Source of the DNA: Lachnospiraceae bacterium
GTDB taxonomy: Bacteria > Bacillota > Clostridia > Lachnospirales > Lachnospiraceae
Reading direction: 5' to 3'
Length of the DNA stretch: 64,000 nucleotides
Assembly: GCA_021771695.1 (NCBI GenBank)
Contig: JAETON010000006.1
Span: forward strand, 52,245 to 116,244
Part shown: piece after piece, positions 1 to 11,450 of the stretch
How positions within the stretch are numbered: position 1 is the stretch's first letter
Layout of the letters: the number at the start of each line of letters is the position of its first letter
The notes under the pieces: model-generated
The model's database searches: none
What the model was told of the DNA's origin: nothing
What the model saw: the letters and a program-made list of their open reading frames with translations, nothing else
Position numbers and translations under genes: made by a program

Positions 1-1
1 T

Positions 2-82
2 CTTGGCGAAATTCCAAACTTGGTGTATGATGAATATATCATTTATTATTTAAAGGAGGTCTTTATTTTATGGGAAAAATGA
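2..82 (+). CDS. C-terminal fragment of an upstream ORF cut by the window edge (...LGEIPNLVYDEYIIYYLKEVFILWEK*), overlapping the next start by 13 nt
   Basis: Open frame from the window start to TGA at 80-82; overlaps ATG at 70, as in a coupled operon. Confidence 0.4.
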   Translation, partial: LGEIPNLVYDEYIIYYLKEVFILWEK

Positions 83-534
83 CCGTTTACCATGGAAGTT
101 ATTCTACAATAAAGCACCCTAAAATCATAAAAGGGAGAAATACAAAAGATTTTGGTACAGGTTTCTACTGCACTGTTATCCGCGAACAGGCAGAACGTTG
201 GGCAAAAAGATATGATACCCCAATACTTAATACATATACAGTTCATATGAATACCAGCTTAAATATACTGGAATTTAAAGAAATGACAGAAGAATGGCTT
301 GATTTTATTATTGATTGCCGGCATGGAAAATCTCATAATTATGATATTGTAATTGGTGCAATGGCAAATGACCAAATATATAACTATATAGCTGATTATA
401 TTGATGGCATTATTACGCGGGAACAATTCTGGATTATGGCAAAATTCAAATATCCAACACACCAAATTAATTTCTGTTCCCAACCAGCGTTAAAATGTCT
501 GAATTTTGTTTCTAGTGAGGAGGTTTCTAAATGA
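70..534 (+). CDS. DUF3990-type protein (ADP-ribosyltransferase-like fold family)
   Basis: 154 aa with VYHGSYSTIKHPKI...DFGTGFYCTVIREQAERWA, typical of DUF3990. Confidence 0.75.
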   Translation: MGKMTVYHGSYSTIKHPKIIKGRNTKDFGTGFYCTVIREQAERWAKRYDTPILNTYTVHMNTSLNILEFKEMTEEWLDFIIDCRHGKSHNYDIVIGAMANDQIYNYIADYIDGIITREQFWIMAKFKYPTHQINFCSQPALKCLNFVSSEEVSK

Positions 535-986
535 CAGGAAGGGAAAACCCAAAAGAAAATGATTTATTTTTTACCTGCAGTCTCATTGACTATATTGCAA
601 GAAAAACGAAAAATAAAAGAAATACAGTTGTAAATACGCTCGGTAAAACTTCCATTACTAAAATTTACGATTTAGCCGATGTATATCATAGTGACAACAT
701 TGATAAAGTCAGTGATGATTTCATCCAAAATGCCCATATTTCTCAAGGTTCTTTTGATAATATATCTACAGCAAAATATGCAGTTCCAAGCCATTGGGAC
801 ATTGGAAAAGTATATAAACGCTTGATACTAGGTATTGCAAAAGAAAAAAATATGAATATTATAGATGCTTTATTTGAAGCCTACAATTCTTACGTTAGTA
901 ATAAAATTGATGATTATAACAGCAGTTTTTATTACGATGCACCACAAAATATTTTAAATGCTTACATTGATGGAAAAATTGAATAA
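531..986 (+). CDS. Hypothetical protein translationally overlapping the DUF3990 gene; possible partner or antitoxin
   Basis: 151-aa ORF overlapping the previous stop by 4 nt (ATGA). Confidence 0.6.
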   Translation: MTGRENPKENDLFFTCSLIDYIARKTKNKRNTVVNTLGKTSITKIYDLADVYHSDNIDKVSDDFIQNAHISQGSFDNISTAKYAVPSHWDIGKVYKRLILGIAKEKNMNIIDALFEAYNSYVSNKIDDYNSSFYYDAPQNILNAYIDGKIE

Positions 987-994
987 AAAAGGCA

Positions 995-1031
995 TGCCGC
1001 AGAAGCTAATTAAAAATCAGCTTCTGCGGCA
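995..1031. terminator. Intrinsic, probably bidirectional terminator between convergent genes
   Basis: TGCCGCAGAAGCT-aattaaaaatc-AGCTTCTGCGGCA. Confidence 0.8.
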
Positions 1032-1062
1032 CACTCCTATCTCTGATTTAATACCTTATCTT

Positions 1063-1938
1063 CTATGCCTCACTGAAAAATTTTGCTTTTACTTCTTCTA
1101 CCGGCATATCTTTCCCTGTAAATAATTTAAACGAAGCAACTCCCTGCCACATCAGCATTCCATTCCCAGGAACTGTAATACATCCATGTTCTTTTGCTTC
1201 TCTTAACAACCTTGTTTCTATTGGATTATAAACAACATCTGCAACAACCAAACCTTCATGGAACAGGCTTGTATCTGTAATAACTGTTGTATCTTCTTTT
1301 GGTTTCATTCCCAAAAGCGTCCCATTAATCAAAATATCTGCTGCATCCATCTTATCACGAAGAACATCTTTCGCATCCAAATCATATAACTCTACCTGGC
1401 AATCTGGTACCTTTACCATGATTTTTTCTACCATTTTCTCGGCTCTTTCAAAAAATGAATCCCTTGGATTAAAAATTGTAATGGATTTTGCCCCATCTAA
1501 CGCACATTGTACTTGAATTGCAGTTGCTGCCCCGCCGGCGCCAAAGATTACGATATTTTTATCTTTTACTTCTACGCCGTGATCTTTTAAATTGGCAACA
1601 AAACCTTCTCCATCTGTAATATGTCCATATAATGTACCATCTCTGTTTACAATTGTATTCACTGCACCAATCAATTCAGAAGCCGGAGATAATTCATCCA
1701 TATTCTGTGCTGCAGCAGTTTTGCAAGGCATTGTTACATTGCATCCCTGAATATTTAAAAGGCGCATAGATTTTATAAATTCCGGCACTTGATCTTCTGT
1801 AATATCAAAAGCAAGGTATGCTCCATCTACACCGCATGCCTGAAATCCATAATTTTGCATCGCCGGAGAACCTGAATGTCCTACCGGAGATCCAATTAAT
1901 CCATATAGTTTTGTTGTTCCTGTAATTCTTGCTTCCAT
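1063..1938 (-). CDS. aroE: Shikimate dehydrogenase
   Basis: MEARITGTTKLYGLIGSPVGHSGSPAMQN...; GAGGAATAIQ Rossmann motif. The ORF-track start (2169) is over-extended into glpK. Confidence 0.9.
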   Translation of the reverse strand: MEARITGTTKLYGLIGSPVGHSGSPAMQNYGFQACGVDGAYLAFDITEDQVPEFIKSMRLLNIQGCNVTMPCKTAAAQNMDELSPASELIGAVNTIVNRDGTLYGHITDGEGFVANLKDHGVEVKDKNIVIFGAGGAATAIQVQCALDGAKSITIFNPRDSFFERAEKMVEKIMVKVPDCQVELYDLDAKDVLRDKMDAADILINGTLLGMKPKEDTTVITDTSLFHEGLVVADVVYNPIETRLLREAKEHGCITVPGNGMLMWQGVASFKLFTGKDMPVEEVKAKFFSEA

Positions 1939-1948
1939 TATATTTCTC

Positions 1949-3445
1949 CTATTCTTTTTCCCAGGAAAGACTTCTCTTGACTGCTTTTTGCCAGCCCGAG
2001 ATTTTTCCCCGGCGTATATCATTTTCCATAACTGGTTCAAAAACTTTATCCAAGCTCCAGTTTTGTTTAATTTCTTCTTTATCTTTCCAGTATCCCACAG
2101 CCAGACCTGCCAGATAAGCAGCCCCCATCGCTGTTGTCTCCACACATTTTGGGCGATGTACTGGTGCATCGATCATATTCGCCTGAAACTGCATTAAGAA
2201 ATTGTTTGCACAAGCCCCTCCGTCCACTTTTAAAGCAGCCAGATGAATTCCACTGTCTTCTTCCATCGCTTTCAAAACATCCAGTGTTTGATAAGCTAAG
2301 GCTTCCAATGTTGCACGGACAATATGATTTTTATTGACTCCGCGGGTTAAACCTTGGATACTTCCTCTGGCATATGCATCCCAATATGGTGCACCTAATC
2401 CTGTAAATGCAGGAACTACATAACAGCCGTTGGTATCTTCTACAGAAGCTGCCATCGCTTCACTTTCAGAAGCCTTCTCAAACAGTCCAAGTTCATCCCG
2501 AAGCCATTGAATCGCTGCACCCGCTACAAAAATAGAACCTTCCAATGCATATTCAATTTTTCCATCCATTCCACAGGCAATCGTTGTAATTAAACCATTC
2601 TTTGAATCTACCGGCATTTCTCCTGTATTCATTAAAAGAAAACATCCGGTGCCATATGTATTTTTTGCTTCTCCTGCACGGAAACATGTCTGTCCAAACA
2701 ATGCAGCCTGCTGATCTCCTGCAGCACCTGCAATTGGAATTTTGCCTCCAACAATCTCAGCATCCGTATATCCATAAATTTCACTGCAGGAAACAACTTT
2801 CGGCAGAATACTCTTTGGAATATCTAAAATCTCTAGAATTTCTTCATCCCAGCACAAATCATTGATATTATAAATCATCGTTCTGGACGCATTGGTATAA
2901 TCTGTTACATGAACTTCTCCTCCAGTCAGTTTCCAAATCAGCCATGTTTCCACAGTTCCAAACAATATCTCACCTTTTTCGGCTTTTTCTCTCGCACCAT
3001 CCACATGATCTAAAATCCAATGAATCTTTGTACCGGAAAAATATGCATCAATTGGAAGACCTGTTTTTTTACGAATGGTCTCTTCCAATCCCTTTGCTTT
3101 CAATTCATCACAAAATTCTGCTGTTCTGCGGCATTGCCAGACAATGGCATTATATATCGGTTTACCAGTCTTTTTATCCCATAAAATCGTTGTTTCTCTT
3201 TGATTGGTAATCCCAATTCCGGCAACTTCTTCTGCGTCAATATTTAAACCCGTCATAGCTTCAATCATAACTTTTTTCTGAGTTTCCCATATCTCCAGCG
3301 GATCATGCTCCACCCAGCCCGGTTTTGGGAAATGCTGTGTGAACTCCTGCTGTGCCATACTGCAGATTTCACCTTTTTGATTAAATAAGATACAGCGTGA
3401 ACTGGTCGTCCCTGCATCCAGCGCCATCATAAATTTGCGTTCCAT
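1949..3445 (-). CDS. glpK: Glycerol kinase
   Basis: 498 aa; [28 protein letters not shown]. Confidence 0.96.
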   Translation of the reverse strand: MERKFMMALDAGTTSSRCILFNQKGEICSMAQQEFTQHFPKPGWVEHDPLEIWETQKKVMIEAMTGLNIDAEEVAGIGITNQRETTILWDKKTGKPIYNAIVWQCRRTAEFCDELKAKGLEETIRKKTGLPIDAYFSGTKIHWILDHVDGAREKAEKGEILFGTVETWLIWKLTGGEVHVTDYTNASRTMIYNINDLCWDEEILEILDIPKSILPKVVSCSEIYGYTDAEIVGGKIPIAGAAGDQQAALFGQTCFRAGEAKNTYGTGCFLLMNTGEMPVDSKNGLITTIACGMDGKIEYALEGSIFVAGAAIQWLRDELGLFEKASESEAMAASVEDTNGCYVVPAFTGLGAPYWDAYARGSIQGLTRGVNKNHIVRATLEALAYQTLDVLKAMEEDSGIHLAALKVDGGACANNFLMQFQANMIDAPVHRPKCVETTAMGAAYLAGLAVGYWKDKEEIKQNWSLDKVFEPVMENDIRRGKISGWQKAVKRSLSWEKE

Positions 3446-3477
3446 AATGATTTCACTCCTTTTAAAGAGCTGATTTC

Positions 3478-4947
3478 CTATTTTCCTTCGATAATTTCCT
3501 GAATCAGATCTCTTTCGTCCATATGGTGTTTTACACCTTTGATTTCCTGATAATCTTCATGTCCCTTCCCTGCAAGTATTACGATGTCTCCTTTGCCTGC
3601 GTGTTTCATACAATAACGAATGGCTTCTTTTCGATCCGGAATTGTTACATACTCTCCCGGTCCTTTATGGACTCCAATTAAAATATCATTGATAATGTCC
3701 ATTGGTTCTTCATTTCGAGGATTATCAGAAGTCACTACCGTTAAATCCGCTAAATTAGAGGATACCTCCCCCATTTCGTAACGTCTGGCTTTGGCACGGT
3801 TTCCTCCACATCCAAACAATGAATAAATCTTTCTTGGATGATATTTCCGAATCGTTGCCAATAAACTTTCCAAACTCATAGCATTATGAGCGTAATCAAT
3901 CATCAATGTATATTCTCCCGGCGTCTTAACAATTTCCAATCTTCCTTTTACTTGGATCGTATTTAACGCTTCCAGTACATCATCTTTCTTAATTCCCATA
4001 TGACGGCATAAAGAAATCGCTGCCAAAGAATTATAAACCGTAAAATCACCTGGTATATCCACATGCACATTATATTCCTGTTTTCCTTTTAAATCGTAAG
4101 ACACACCCAAATATCCTGGTTCCTGAACTCGTTCAATATTCTGGGCATAAATATCATTGGATGCCTCTAAACCAAATGTTTCTATCTCACAAGTATGACC
4201 TTCGATGATGCGTTCTACATAATCATCATCTCCATTGATAATTCCCTGTCTACACTGCTGAAACAAAAGACTTTTACAACGAATATAATCATCCATATCT
4301 TTATGCTCATTTTCTCCAATATGGTCTTTGGCAAGATTGGTAAAAATACCATAATCAAAAGTAAATCCGCCGACTCTGTGAAGCATTAATCCTTGAGAAG
4401 ATACTTCCATAACTACGTTTTTACAGCCTGCATCTGCCATTTTGCGGAAAGATTCTTGAATTACATAAGATTCCGGAGTTGTATTGACCGATGGAATTGT
4501 TTTATCTCCAATAATTGTTTCAATCGTTCCAATCAATCCTGTTTTTTGTCCTGCATGTTCTAAAACCGCACGAATCATATAAGTAATAGTCGTCTTTCCT
4601 TTGGTTCCGGTAATCCCAATGGTTGTTAATTCTTCTGCCGGATATCCAAAATATGCAGCAGACATCTCCGCCAGTGCAAGACGTGTATTTTCGACTTTAA
4701 TTACAGTGAATCCTTCCGGTATATCTACATCCTTTTCTACTACAACGGCTGCCACACCATTTTGAGCTGCCTGAGCCGCAAACTTATGTCCATCGAAAGC
4801 AGCCCCTGAAATGCAAACAAAGACACTTCCTTTTTCTATTTTTCTAGAATCATACACAAGCGTAGATATTTCTATGTCCTCATTTCCTTGGATACAAGTA
4901 TATTCTGATCGTTCCAATAAGTCTTTTAACTTCATCTTTTCCTCCAA
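3478..4947 (-). CDS. murE: UDP-MurNAc-L-Ala-D-Glu:meso-diaminopimelate ligase
   Basis: [11 protein letters not shown]-loop; DNPRNE meso-DAP signature. Confidence 0.95.
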   Translation of the reverse strand: MEEKMKLKDLLERSEYTCIQGNEDIEISTLVYDSRKIEKGSVFVCISGAAFDGHKFAAQAAQNGVAAVVVEKDVDIPEGFTVIKVENTRLALAEMSAAYFGYPAEELTTIGITGTKGKTTITYMIRAVLEHAGQKTGLIGTIETIIGDKTIPSVNTTPESYVIQESFRKMADAGCKNVVMEVSSQGLMLHRVGGFTFDYGIFTNLAKDHIGENEHKDMDDYIRCKSLLFQQCRQGIINGDDDYVERIIEGHTCEIETFGLEASNDIYAQNIERVQEPGYLGVSYDLKGKQEYNVHVDIPGDFTVYNSLAAISLCRHMGIKKDDVLEALNTIQVKGRLEIVKTPGEYTLMIDYAHNAMSLESLLATIRKYHPRKIYSLFGCGGNRAKARRYEMGEVSSNLADLTVVTSDNPRNEEPMDIINDILIGVHKGPGEYVTIPDRKEAIRYCMKHAGKGDIVILAGKGHEDYQEIKGVKHHMDERDLIQEIIEGK

Positions 4948-4949
4948 AT

Positions 4950-5786
4950 TTATAATTCAATTTCACCGTCAAATACTTTCGTTGCAGGTCCTGTCATAAA
5001 AATAGTATTCTTTTCTTCATCATATTCAATCTGCAGGTCACCGCCCAGTAAATGAACTAGAACTTTCTTTCCTGTTTTTTTATTTAACCATGAAGCATAC
5101 GCACTTGCACAAGCTCCGGTACCACATGCCAAGGTTTCTCCTGCACCGCGTTCCCATACACGCATCTTAATGGTATTTTCATCAATTACTTCTATAAATT
5201 CCGTATTCACTCTGTCTGGGAACATAGGATGATTTTCAAATTTCGGACCGATTTTTTCTAAATCCAAATCATCTACAGAATCTACAAAAACAACTCCGTG
5301 AGGATTTCCCATAGAAACGCAGGTAATATGATATCCTTTTCCATCTACAATCAACGGCTGGTCAATAATTTCATCCAAATCATCATAAATTGCAGGAATC
5401 TGCTCTGCTTTTGTGATTGGTGCTTCCATATCAACTTTTACCCATGTAACTTTTCCATCTTCCACCGTAAGTTCCAGTTCTTTAATTCCGCCTTTGGTTT
5501 CAATCGTAATCGTCGTTTTATCTGTTAAACCATAATCATATACATATTTTGCAATACAGCGGACTCCATTTCCGCACATAGCTCCCTCAGAACCATCAGA
5601 GTTATACATAGCCATTCTAAAATCCGCTTTATCAGACGGACAAATACAAATCATCCCGTCAGAACCGATTCCAAAATGCCGGTCACTCACAAATTTTGCC
5701 GCCTTGCCTGGTTCATCAATCGTCTCTTCAAAACAGTTTACATATACGTAGTCATTTCCACAACCGTGCATCTTTGTAAATTTCAT
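4950..5786 (-). CDS. dapF: Diaminopimelate epimerase
   Basis: MKFTKMHGCGNDYVYV, GAMCGNGVRCIAKY, ACGTGACAS. Confidence 0.96.
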   Translation of the reverse strand: MKFTKMHGCGNDYVYVNCFEETIDEPGKAAKFVSDRHFGIGSDGMICICPSDKADFRMAMYNSDGSEGAMCGNGVRCIAKYVYDYGLTDKTTITIETKGGIKELELTVEDGKVTWVKVDMEAPITKAEQIPAIYDDLDEIIDQPLIVDGKGYHITCVSMGNPHGVVFVDSVDDLDLEKIGPKFENHPMFPDRVNTEFIEVIDENTIKMRVWERGAGETLACGTGACASAYASWLNKKTGKKVLVHLLGGDLQIEYDEEKNTIFMTGPATKVFDGEIEL

Positions 5787-5894
5787 GTAATCACTCCTTT
5801 TGCTTTTTTACTATTCTATCATAAGCTGGTTTTGGATGAAACAAAAATCTTCTTCCTGTGTTTTATTATATAACTTTCTCTGTATACAACACAA

Positions 5895-5921
5895 GCGGAA
5901 TCTGCCCGAAACAGATTCCGC
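5895..5921. terminator. Intrinsic terminator hairpin
   Basis: GCGGAATCTG-cccgaaa-CAGATTCCGC. Confidence 0.7.
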
Positions 5922-5945
5922 TTTCAAAAATACCTTTATTTCATT

Positions 5946-7214
5946 TTATGCTTCCAACAGTTTTTCTACTCCTGCTTTCTTCACACAAACACAGAATAAA
6001 TCCATTGCCTGCTGTAATTCTTCTACTGTTGGATAGGTTGGTGCAATTCTTAAATTACTATCTTTCGGATCGCTTTTATATGGATAGGTTGCACCTGCTC
6101 CGGTTAATACAACTCCTGCTTCTTTTGCAAGCTGTACTACTTTCTTTGCACATCCTGGAAGTAAATCTACAGATACAAAATATCCGCCTTTTGGATTTTC
6201 CCATGAAATCAATCCGCTTCCTGCCAATTCTTTCTCTAATGTATTTAATACAGTTTCAAACTTCGGTTTCATACAATCTGCAAGGATCTGCATATGATTG
6301 CGGAGTCCCTGTGCGTCTTTAAAGAACTGTACATGACGAAGCTGATTAATTTTGTCATATCCAATTGTTTGCGCATTCATAATTTTTTTAATTTCTGCAA
6401 TATTTTCATCGCTGGCAGCAATCAAAGAAACTCCTGCTCCCGGGAAGGAAATTTTAGATGTTGAGAAGAAATAATATGGACGATTTTTTGTTCCTGCTTC
6501 TTCACATGCATCCAGAATATTCTTTACTTTTACATCCTCAAACACCGGATGTACTCCATATGCATTGTCCCAAAAAATTTTAAAGTCTTTTGCTGCTGTT
6601 TTCATAGAAGCCAAACGGTCTACGGTTTCATCACTGTAACAAATTCCCTGTGGGTTAGAGAATTTTGGAACACACCAAATACCTTTGATGGAATCATCTT
6701 CTGCTGCTAATTTTTCTACCTGATCCATATCCGGCCCGGTACTTGTCATAGTAATTGGAATCATTTCCATTCCTAAAGTTTCACAAATGGTAAAATGTCT
6801 GTCATATCCTGGAGCCGGACAGAGGAATTTCACTTTTTCTAATTGTCCCCATGGTTTTTCTCCCATTGTTCCAAAAACATAAAGACGCATCATCGCATCA
6901 AACATCAAATTTAAGCTGGCATTTCCGCCAATAATCAAATGATCTGCCGGAATATCCAATAAATCACTGAACAATTTCTTGATATCCGGAATACCATCTA
7001 ATACTCCATAATTTCGGACGTCCATTCCTGCCTCTGTACAATAATTCTTCATTTCTTTTAACATTCCATTGGCATGATCCACCTGACTCGGTGCGGGTTT
7101 TCCTCTGGACATATCAAGGGCAAGATTTAGATCTTTAAATTCCTGATATCTTTTATCAATTTCTTTTTTTAATGCTTTCAGTTCATCTTTTGATTTCGTG
7201 GTAAATGATTCCAT
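5946..7214 (-). CDS. PLP-dependent class I aminotransferase (aspartate aminotransferase-like)
   Basis: MESFTTKSKDELKALKKEID...; FFSTSKISFPGAGVS lysine region. Start trimmed from 7274. Confidence 0.85.
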   Translation of the reverse strand: MESFTTKSKDELKALKKEIDKRYQEFKDLNLALDMSRGKPAPSQVDHANGMLKEMKNYCTEAGMDVRNYGVLDGIPDIKKLFSDLLDIPADHLIIGGNASLNLMFDAMMRLYVFGTMGEKPWGQLEKVKFLCPAPGYDRHFTICETLGMEMIPITMTSTGPDMDQVEKLAAEDDSIKGIWCVPKFSNPQGICYSDETVDRLASMKTAAKDFKIFWDNAYGVHPVFEDVKVKNILDACEEAGTKNRPYYFFSTSKISFPGAGVSLIAASDENIAEIKKIMNAQTIGYDKINQLRHVQFFKDAQGLRNHMQILADCMKPKFETVLNTLEKELAGSGLISWENPKGGYFVSVDLLPGCAKKVVQLAKEAGVVLTGAGATYPYKSDPKDSNLRIAPTYPTVEELQQAMDLFCVCVKKAGVEKLLEA

Positions 7215-7258
7215 ACGTTTTTCTTCCTTCCTATGTCTATAAATTATGTGCCGATGAA

Positions 7259-8275
7259 TTATGCTTCTTCCCACTCTAATGTCGTATATTCTTTTCTTCG
7301 TTCTCTTAACAGTAAGTGGCTGACTTCTTCTCTTGGATCTGCATTTTCAAATAATACTCGATTAACCGCTTCCACAATTGGTACATCTACGCCGCATTTT
7401 TTTGCAAGTCCCAATGCGGCTTTCGCAGAATAAACGCCTTCTACAACCATTTTCACTTCTTTCATAGCCTCATCTGCTGTCATTCCTTTTCCAATTAAAT
7501 ATCCTGCTTTTCGATTGCGGCTGTGAACACTGGTGCAGGTAACAATCAAATCTCCCACGCCGGTTAATCCGGAAAATGTCTCTGCTTTTCCGCCAAGTGC
7601 TACTCCCAAACGGGAAAGTTCAGCAATTCCTCTCGTCATCAATGCAGCTTTTGTATTGTCTCCATACCCCAAACCATCCGTAGTTCCTGCTGCCAAGGCA
7701 ATGACATTCTTCAATGCTCCCCCAAGTTCAATTCCCATAATATCCGGATTGGTATATACACGGAATACTTCACTCATAAATACATCCTGCAGCATATCTG
7801 CAATTTCTTTTTTCTTAGAAGCCACAACAACCGTTGTCGGAATTCCCTTTCCAACTTCTTCTGCATGGCTTGGTCCGGAAAGTACGCAGACTTCTGCGTT
7901 TGGAATTTCTTCCTCAATAATTTCTGATAATGTCATGTAAGTAACATCTTCGATACCTTTTGCCACATTAACAATCACCTGTCCATCTGCAATAAATGGT
8001 GACATCTGTTTTGCGACAGTACGAACAACTGGTGATGGAACTGCCATAACGACAACATCTCTGTCTGTTAAACTGGTTTCCATATCCGCTTCCACTACAA
8101 CACTATCTGGAAGTTTTACGCCGGGAAGTTTCTCTTCCTGCTCTCTTTTATTTGTAAGCATCTCAATTTCATGAGGATCTACAGACCAAAGCATTACCTC
8201 ATGTCCATTGTTTGCCAGCAAAACAGCAAGGGCAGTTCCCCAGCTTCCTGCACCAATTACACTAACTCTTTTCAT
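7259..8275 (-). CDS. gpsA: NAD(P)-dependent glycerol-3-phosphate dehydrogenase
   Basis: VIGAGSWGTALAVLLANNGHEV; GLGYGDNTKAALMTRG. Confidence 0.96.
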   Translation of the reverse strand: MKRVSVIGAGSWGTALAVLLANNGHEVMLWSVDPHEIEMLTNKREQEEKLPGVKLPDSVVVEADMETSLTDRDVVVMAVPSPVVRTVAKQMSPFIADGQVIVNVAKGIEDVTYMTLSEIIEEEIPNAEVCVLSGPSHAEEVGKGIPTTVVVASKKKEIADMLQDVFMSEVFRVYTNPDIMGIELGGALKNVIALAAGTTDGLGYGDNTKAALMTRGIAELSRLGVALGGKAETFSGLTGVGDLIVTCTSVHSRNRKAGYLIGKGMTADEAMKEVKMVVEGVYSAKAALGLAKKCGVDVPIVEAVNRVLFENADPREEVSHLLLRERRKEYTTLEWEEA

Positions 8276-8284
8276 TTGCTCCTC

Positions 8285-8908
8285 CTAACGGTCAACCTTC
8301 TGACCTAATTTATTTTCAGTTCCATGAATCAGCCGATCAATATTGGCACGATGGCGCCAGATTGCCATTGCAGTAAAGACACATCCGACAGCAATCAATG
8401 CCCAGTTGTTCGGTTCAATATAATATAAAATAAACGGTATCACTAAAACCATACAAATAGATCCTAGAGATACATATTTTGTAATTGCTGTAATTACACC
8501 AAAAATCAAAGCACAGAAAAGTCCAAGCTGCCAGTGAAAAGCAAAAATAACTCCACCTGTGGTTGCAATTCCTTTTCCGCCTTTAAATCCAAGATAAAAC
8601 GGGAAATTATGTCCCAAAACAACTGCAAATCCGGTTAACAGCCATAAAGCTGACTGTCCTTCCACTCCAAATGCCGGCATAATTATGTATCTGGCAAGAT
8701 TGACCGCAATCAATCCTTTCACTGCATCACCCAAAAAAGTAATCAATGCAGCTGTCTTGCCCAATGTACGCAGCGTATTGGTCGTCCCGGAATTTCCGCT
8801 TCCATAATCTCGAATGTCTATTTTATTGATCTTTCCAACAAAATATCCTGTCTGAAAACATCCAAACAAATATCCTGTGATCATACATACTATTATACAC
8901 AGCGTCAT
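8285..8908 (-). CDS. plsY: Glycerol-3-phosphate acyltransferase PlsY
   Basis: GSGNSGTTNTLRTLGK; GHNFPFYLGFKGGKGIATT. Confidence 0.96.
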   Translation of the reverse strand: MTLCIIVCMITGYLFGCFQTGYFVGKINKIDIRDYGSGNSGTTNTLRTLGKTAALITFLGDAVKGLIAVNLARYIIMPAFGVEGQSALWLLTGFAVVLGHNFPFYLGFKGGKGIATTGGVIFAFHWQLGLFCALIFGVITAITKYVSLGSICMVLVIPFILYYIEPNNWALIAVGCVFTAMAIWRHRANIDRLIHGTENKLGQKVDR

Positions 8909-10230
8909 TATCTTTCCTTCCTTTCCCTCGCAATAATATGAATTGGAGTTCCTCGGAAACCAAATGTATTCCGAATCTGATTTTCAAGATACCTTGTGTA
9001 AGAAAAATGCATCAGCTGTTTGTCATTAATAAATACAACAAACGTCGGCGGTTTTACAGAAACCTGCGTCATATAATACAATTTCAAACGTTTTCCTTTG
9101 TCAGACGGCGGCTGTTTCATTGCCACTGCTTCTGCAAGAATTTCATTTAACACTCCTGTCTGTACACGCAATGCGTGATTTTCAATCACTGCATCCAGCA
9201 AATCGAAAATCTTTGGAAATCTTTGTCCAGTCTTTGCAGAAACAAATACCAGTTCTGCATAAGACATATAAGAAAGCACATCCCTCACTTTATTGGTGTA
9301 CTTATAAATGGTCTTATCATCTTTTTCAATCAAATCCCACTTATTCACAGCAATAATCATTCCTTTTCCACGTTCATGTGCGATTCCTGCAATTTTAGCA
9401 TCCTGCTCTGTAATTCCTTCCTGTGCATCAATCACAAGAATTGCCACGTCACACCGTTCTACGGCTGCAACTGTACGAATGACGCTATAACGCTCTAAGT
9501 CCTCTTTTACCCGGCTCTTTCTTCTTAACCCTGCAGTATCAATAAATACATACTCTTTATCACCGTGCCGGATAACTGTATCAATGGCATCTCTAGTGGT
9601 TCCGGCAATATCAGAGACGATGAAACGTTCTTCTCCAAGCATCTTATTAATCATAGAAGATTTTCCTGCATTTGGTTTTCCAATAATTGCAACTTTTGGA
9701 CGTTCATCCTCTTCTTCTTTTAAAGTTTCCGGATCACAATTAGCAATTACTTCGTCCAATAAATCTCCAAAACCGATCTTTGAATTTGCAGATACCGGAA
9801 ATGGTGTTCCAATCCCTAAATTATAAAATTCATAAGTATCTAAAATAAATTTTTCATAATTATCAACTTTATTTACCGCTAAAACAACCGGTTTCCCAGA
9901 ACGGCGCAGCATATCTGCCACTTGATAGTCCGCTTCCATAAGACCTTGTCTCACATCCGTCAGGAAAATAATCACATCTGCAGTTTCAATCGCAATTTCT
10001 GCCTGATCACGCATATGTGATAACAACAAATCTCCGGTATCCGGCTCAATTCCTCCAGTATCAATCATCGTAAACTGATAGTCCAGCCAGCTGATATCCG
10101 CATAGATACGGTCTCTGGTAACACCTGGAGTATCTTTTACAATCGAAATATTTTCTCCTGCCAATGCATTAAACAATGTAGATTTTCCTACATTCGGTCT
10201 TCCTACAATGGCTACAATTGGTTTACTCAT
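8908..10230 (-). CDS. der: Ribosome biogenesis GTPase Der (EngA)
   Basis: Two GTPase domains ([24 protein letters not shown]) plus KH-like C-terminus. Confidence 0.97.
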   Translation of the reverse strand: MSKPIVAIVGRPNVGKSTLFNALAGENISIVKDTPGVTRDRIYADISWLDYQFTMIDTGGIEPDTGDLLLSHMRDQAEIAIETADVIIFLTDVRQGLMEADYQVADMLRRSGKPVVLAVNKVDNYEKFILDTYEFYNLGIGTPFPVSANSKIGFGDLLDEVIANCDPETLKEEEDERPKVAIIGKPNAGKSSMINKMLGEERFIVSDIAGTTRDAIDTVIRHGDKEYVFIDTAGLRRKSRVKEDLERYSVIRTVAAVERCDVAILVIDAQEGITEQDAKIAGIAHERGKGMIIAVNKWDLIEKDDKTIYKYTNKVRDVLSYMSYAELVFVSAKTGQRFPKIFDLLDAVIENHALRVQTGVLNEILAEAVAMKQPPSDKGKRLKLYYMTQVSVKPPTFVVFINDKQLMHFSYTRYLENQIRNTFGFRGTPIHIIARERKER

Positions 10231-10297
10231 AATCTATATTCCTCTCTATATGTTCAAAATACGGATTCATGTATAGTATAGAATAATCTGGTTTTAA

Positions 10298-11116
10298 TTA
10301 CAATACGATAAATGCCCCTAAATTACCTCTTTTTCCATGACTTGCTCTATGTGAAAACAAATATTCATGGTTACAGCAGGTACAAATATCCGTAATATCC
10401 AAATGCTCTTTTATAATCCCTGCTCCCAAAAGAATGATTTCATTCACTTTCCATAAATCCAATTGATATTTTCCATTTCTTTTATCTTCTAAATATTCTT
10501 CCCATGAACACTCACAAAATTCCTTTTTAAATTCTCTTGCAACGTCTTCGCTGATTTCATAACAATCCTGACAAATGGACGGTCCAATGGCTGCAATGAT
10601 ATTTTCTTTTTGACAGCCGTACTCCTGCTCCATAACCTTTACCATTTTTGCACCGATTCTTCCTACCGTTCCTCTCCATCCAGAGTGTGCCATCGCTGCA
10701 ACCTCTTTCACCGGATCATAAAAAAATAATGGAACACAGTCTGCATAACCTGTATACATCGGAATTCCTTTTACATTTGTCACCAAGCCATCCATACCTG
10801 TCATAACTTTTCCACAATCTTTTTCTGTCACTTTATGAATCTGGGTATTATGAATCTGATTGGAAAAAACCAGTTTTCTTGAATCAAATCCAATGGCTTT
10901 CCCAATTCTTCTGAAATTTTCGTCTACAGACTCTTTATCATCACCACGGTTATAACTCAAATTCATGGACGCATAAATTCCTTTGCTGACTCCTCCCATT
11001 CTCGTGGAGAAACCATGGGTAACCCCGGCTTCTGAAAGTTTTTGAAAAGTAATATATGGTACCTCTCCTTCATGAAATACCGTAGACTGATAATTATTTG
11101 ATTTCTTAAAATGCAT
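10298..11116 (-). CDS. pgeF: Polyphenol oxidase/laccase-domain protein (peptidoglycan editing factor family)
   Basis: YADCVPLFFYDP, AHSGWRGT, GPSICQDCYEI. Confidence 0.9.
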   Translation of the reverse strand: MHFKKSNNYQSTVFHEGEVPYITFQKLSEAGVTHGFSTRMGGVSKGIYASMNLSYNRGDDKESVDENFRRIGKAIGFDSRKLVFSNQIHNTQIHKVTEKDCGKVMTGMDGLVTNVKGIPMYTGYADCVPLFFYDPVKEVAAMAHSGWRGTVGRIGAKMVKVMEQEYGCQKENIIAAIGPSICQDCYEISEDVAREFKKEFCECSWEEYLEDKRNGKYQLDLWKVNEIILLGAGIIKEHLDITDICTCCNHEYLFSHRASHGKRGNLGAFIVL

Positions 11117-11450
11117 GTTTTATCACTCTTATCTTCTTTCCTAATATTTCGACTACATCAAAACGTATGGCTGTTTCAAAAGAAATATGATGTTTCTTTA
11201 AATATACCATCGCCGTTTTCTTAATTTTTTGCTGCTTTTTCTGATCAACTGCCTGTGCAGGATAACCAAATCCAATATCTTTCCGATATTTAACCTCTAC
11301 AAATACCAAATAACCTGATTCCCTCGCAACAATGTCAATCTCGCCTATTCCCGCATAAAAATTGCGGGCAAGGATTTCATATCCCTGCAGCTTTAAAAAC
11401 TGTGCTGCAACATTTTCTGCAGTTTTTCCCTTTTTTCTTTGATTCATCAT
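11106..11450 (-). CDS. YraN/UPF0102 family endonuclease-like protein
   Basis: KGKTAENVAAQFLKLQGYEILARNFYAGIGEIDIVARE...VFVEVKYR. Confidence 0.9.
   Translation of the reverse strand: MMNQRKKGKTAENVAAQFLKLQGYEILARNFYAGIGEIDIVARESGYLVFVEVKYRKDIGFGYPAQAVDQKKQQKIKKTAMVYLKKHHISFETAIRFDVVEILGKKIRVIKHAF

Noticed and set aside
1939-2169. N-terminal extension of the aroE ORF
   Set aside because: Overlaps glpK; aroE homology begins at the Met at 1938.
5858-6322. 154-aa plus-strand ORF
   Set aside because: Overlaps the terminator and the 3' end of the aminotransferase in antisense; low-complexity Leu-rich.
7533-7940. 135-aa plus-strand ORF
   Set aside because: Fully antisense to gpsA with no RBS or family motif.
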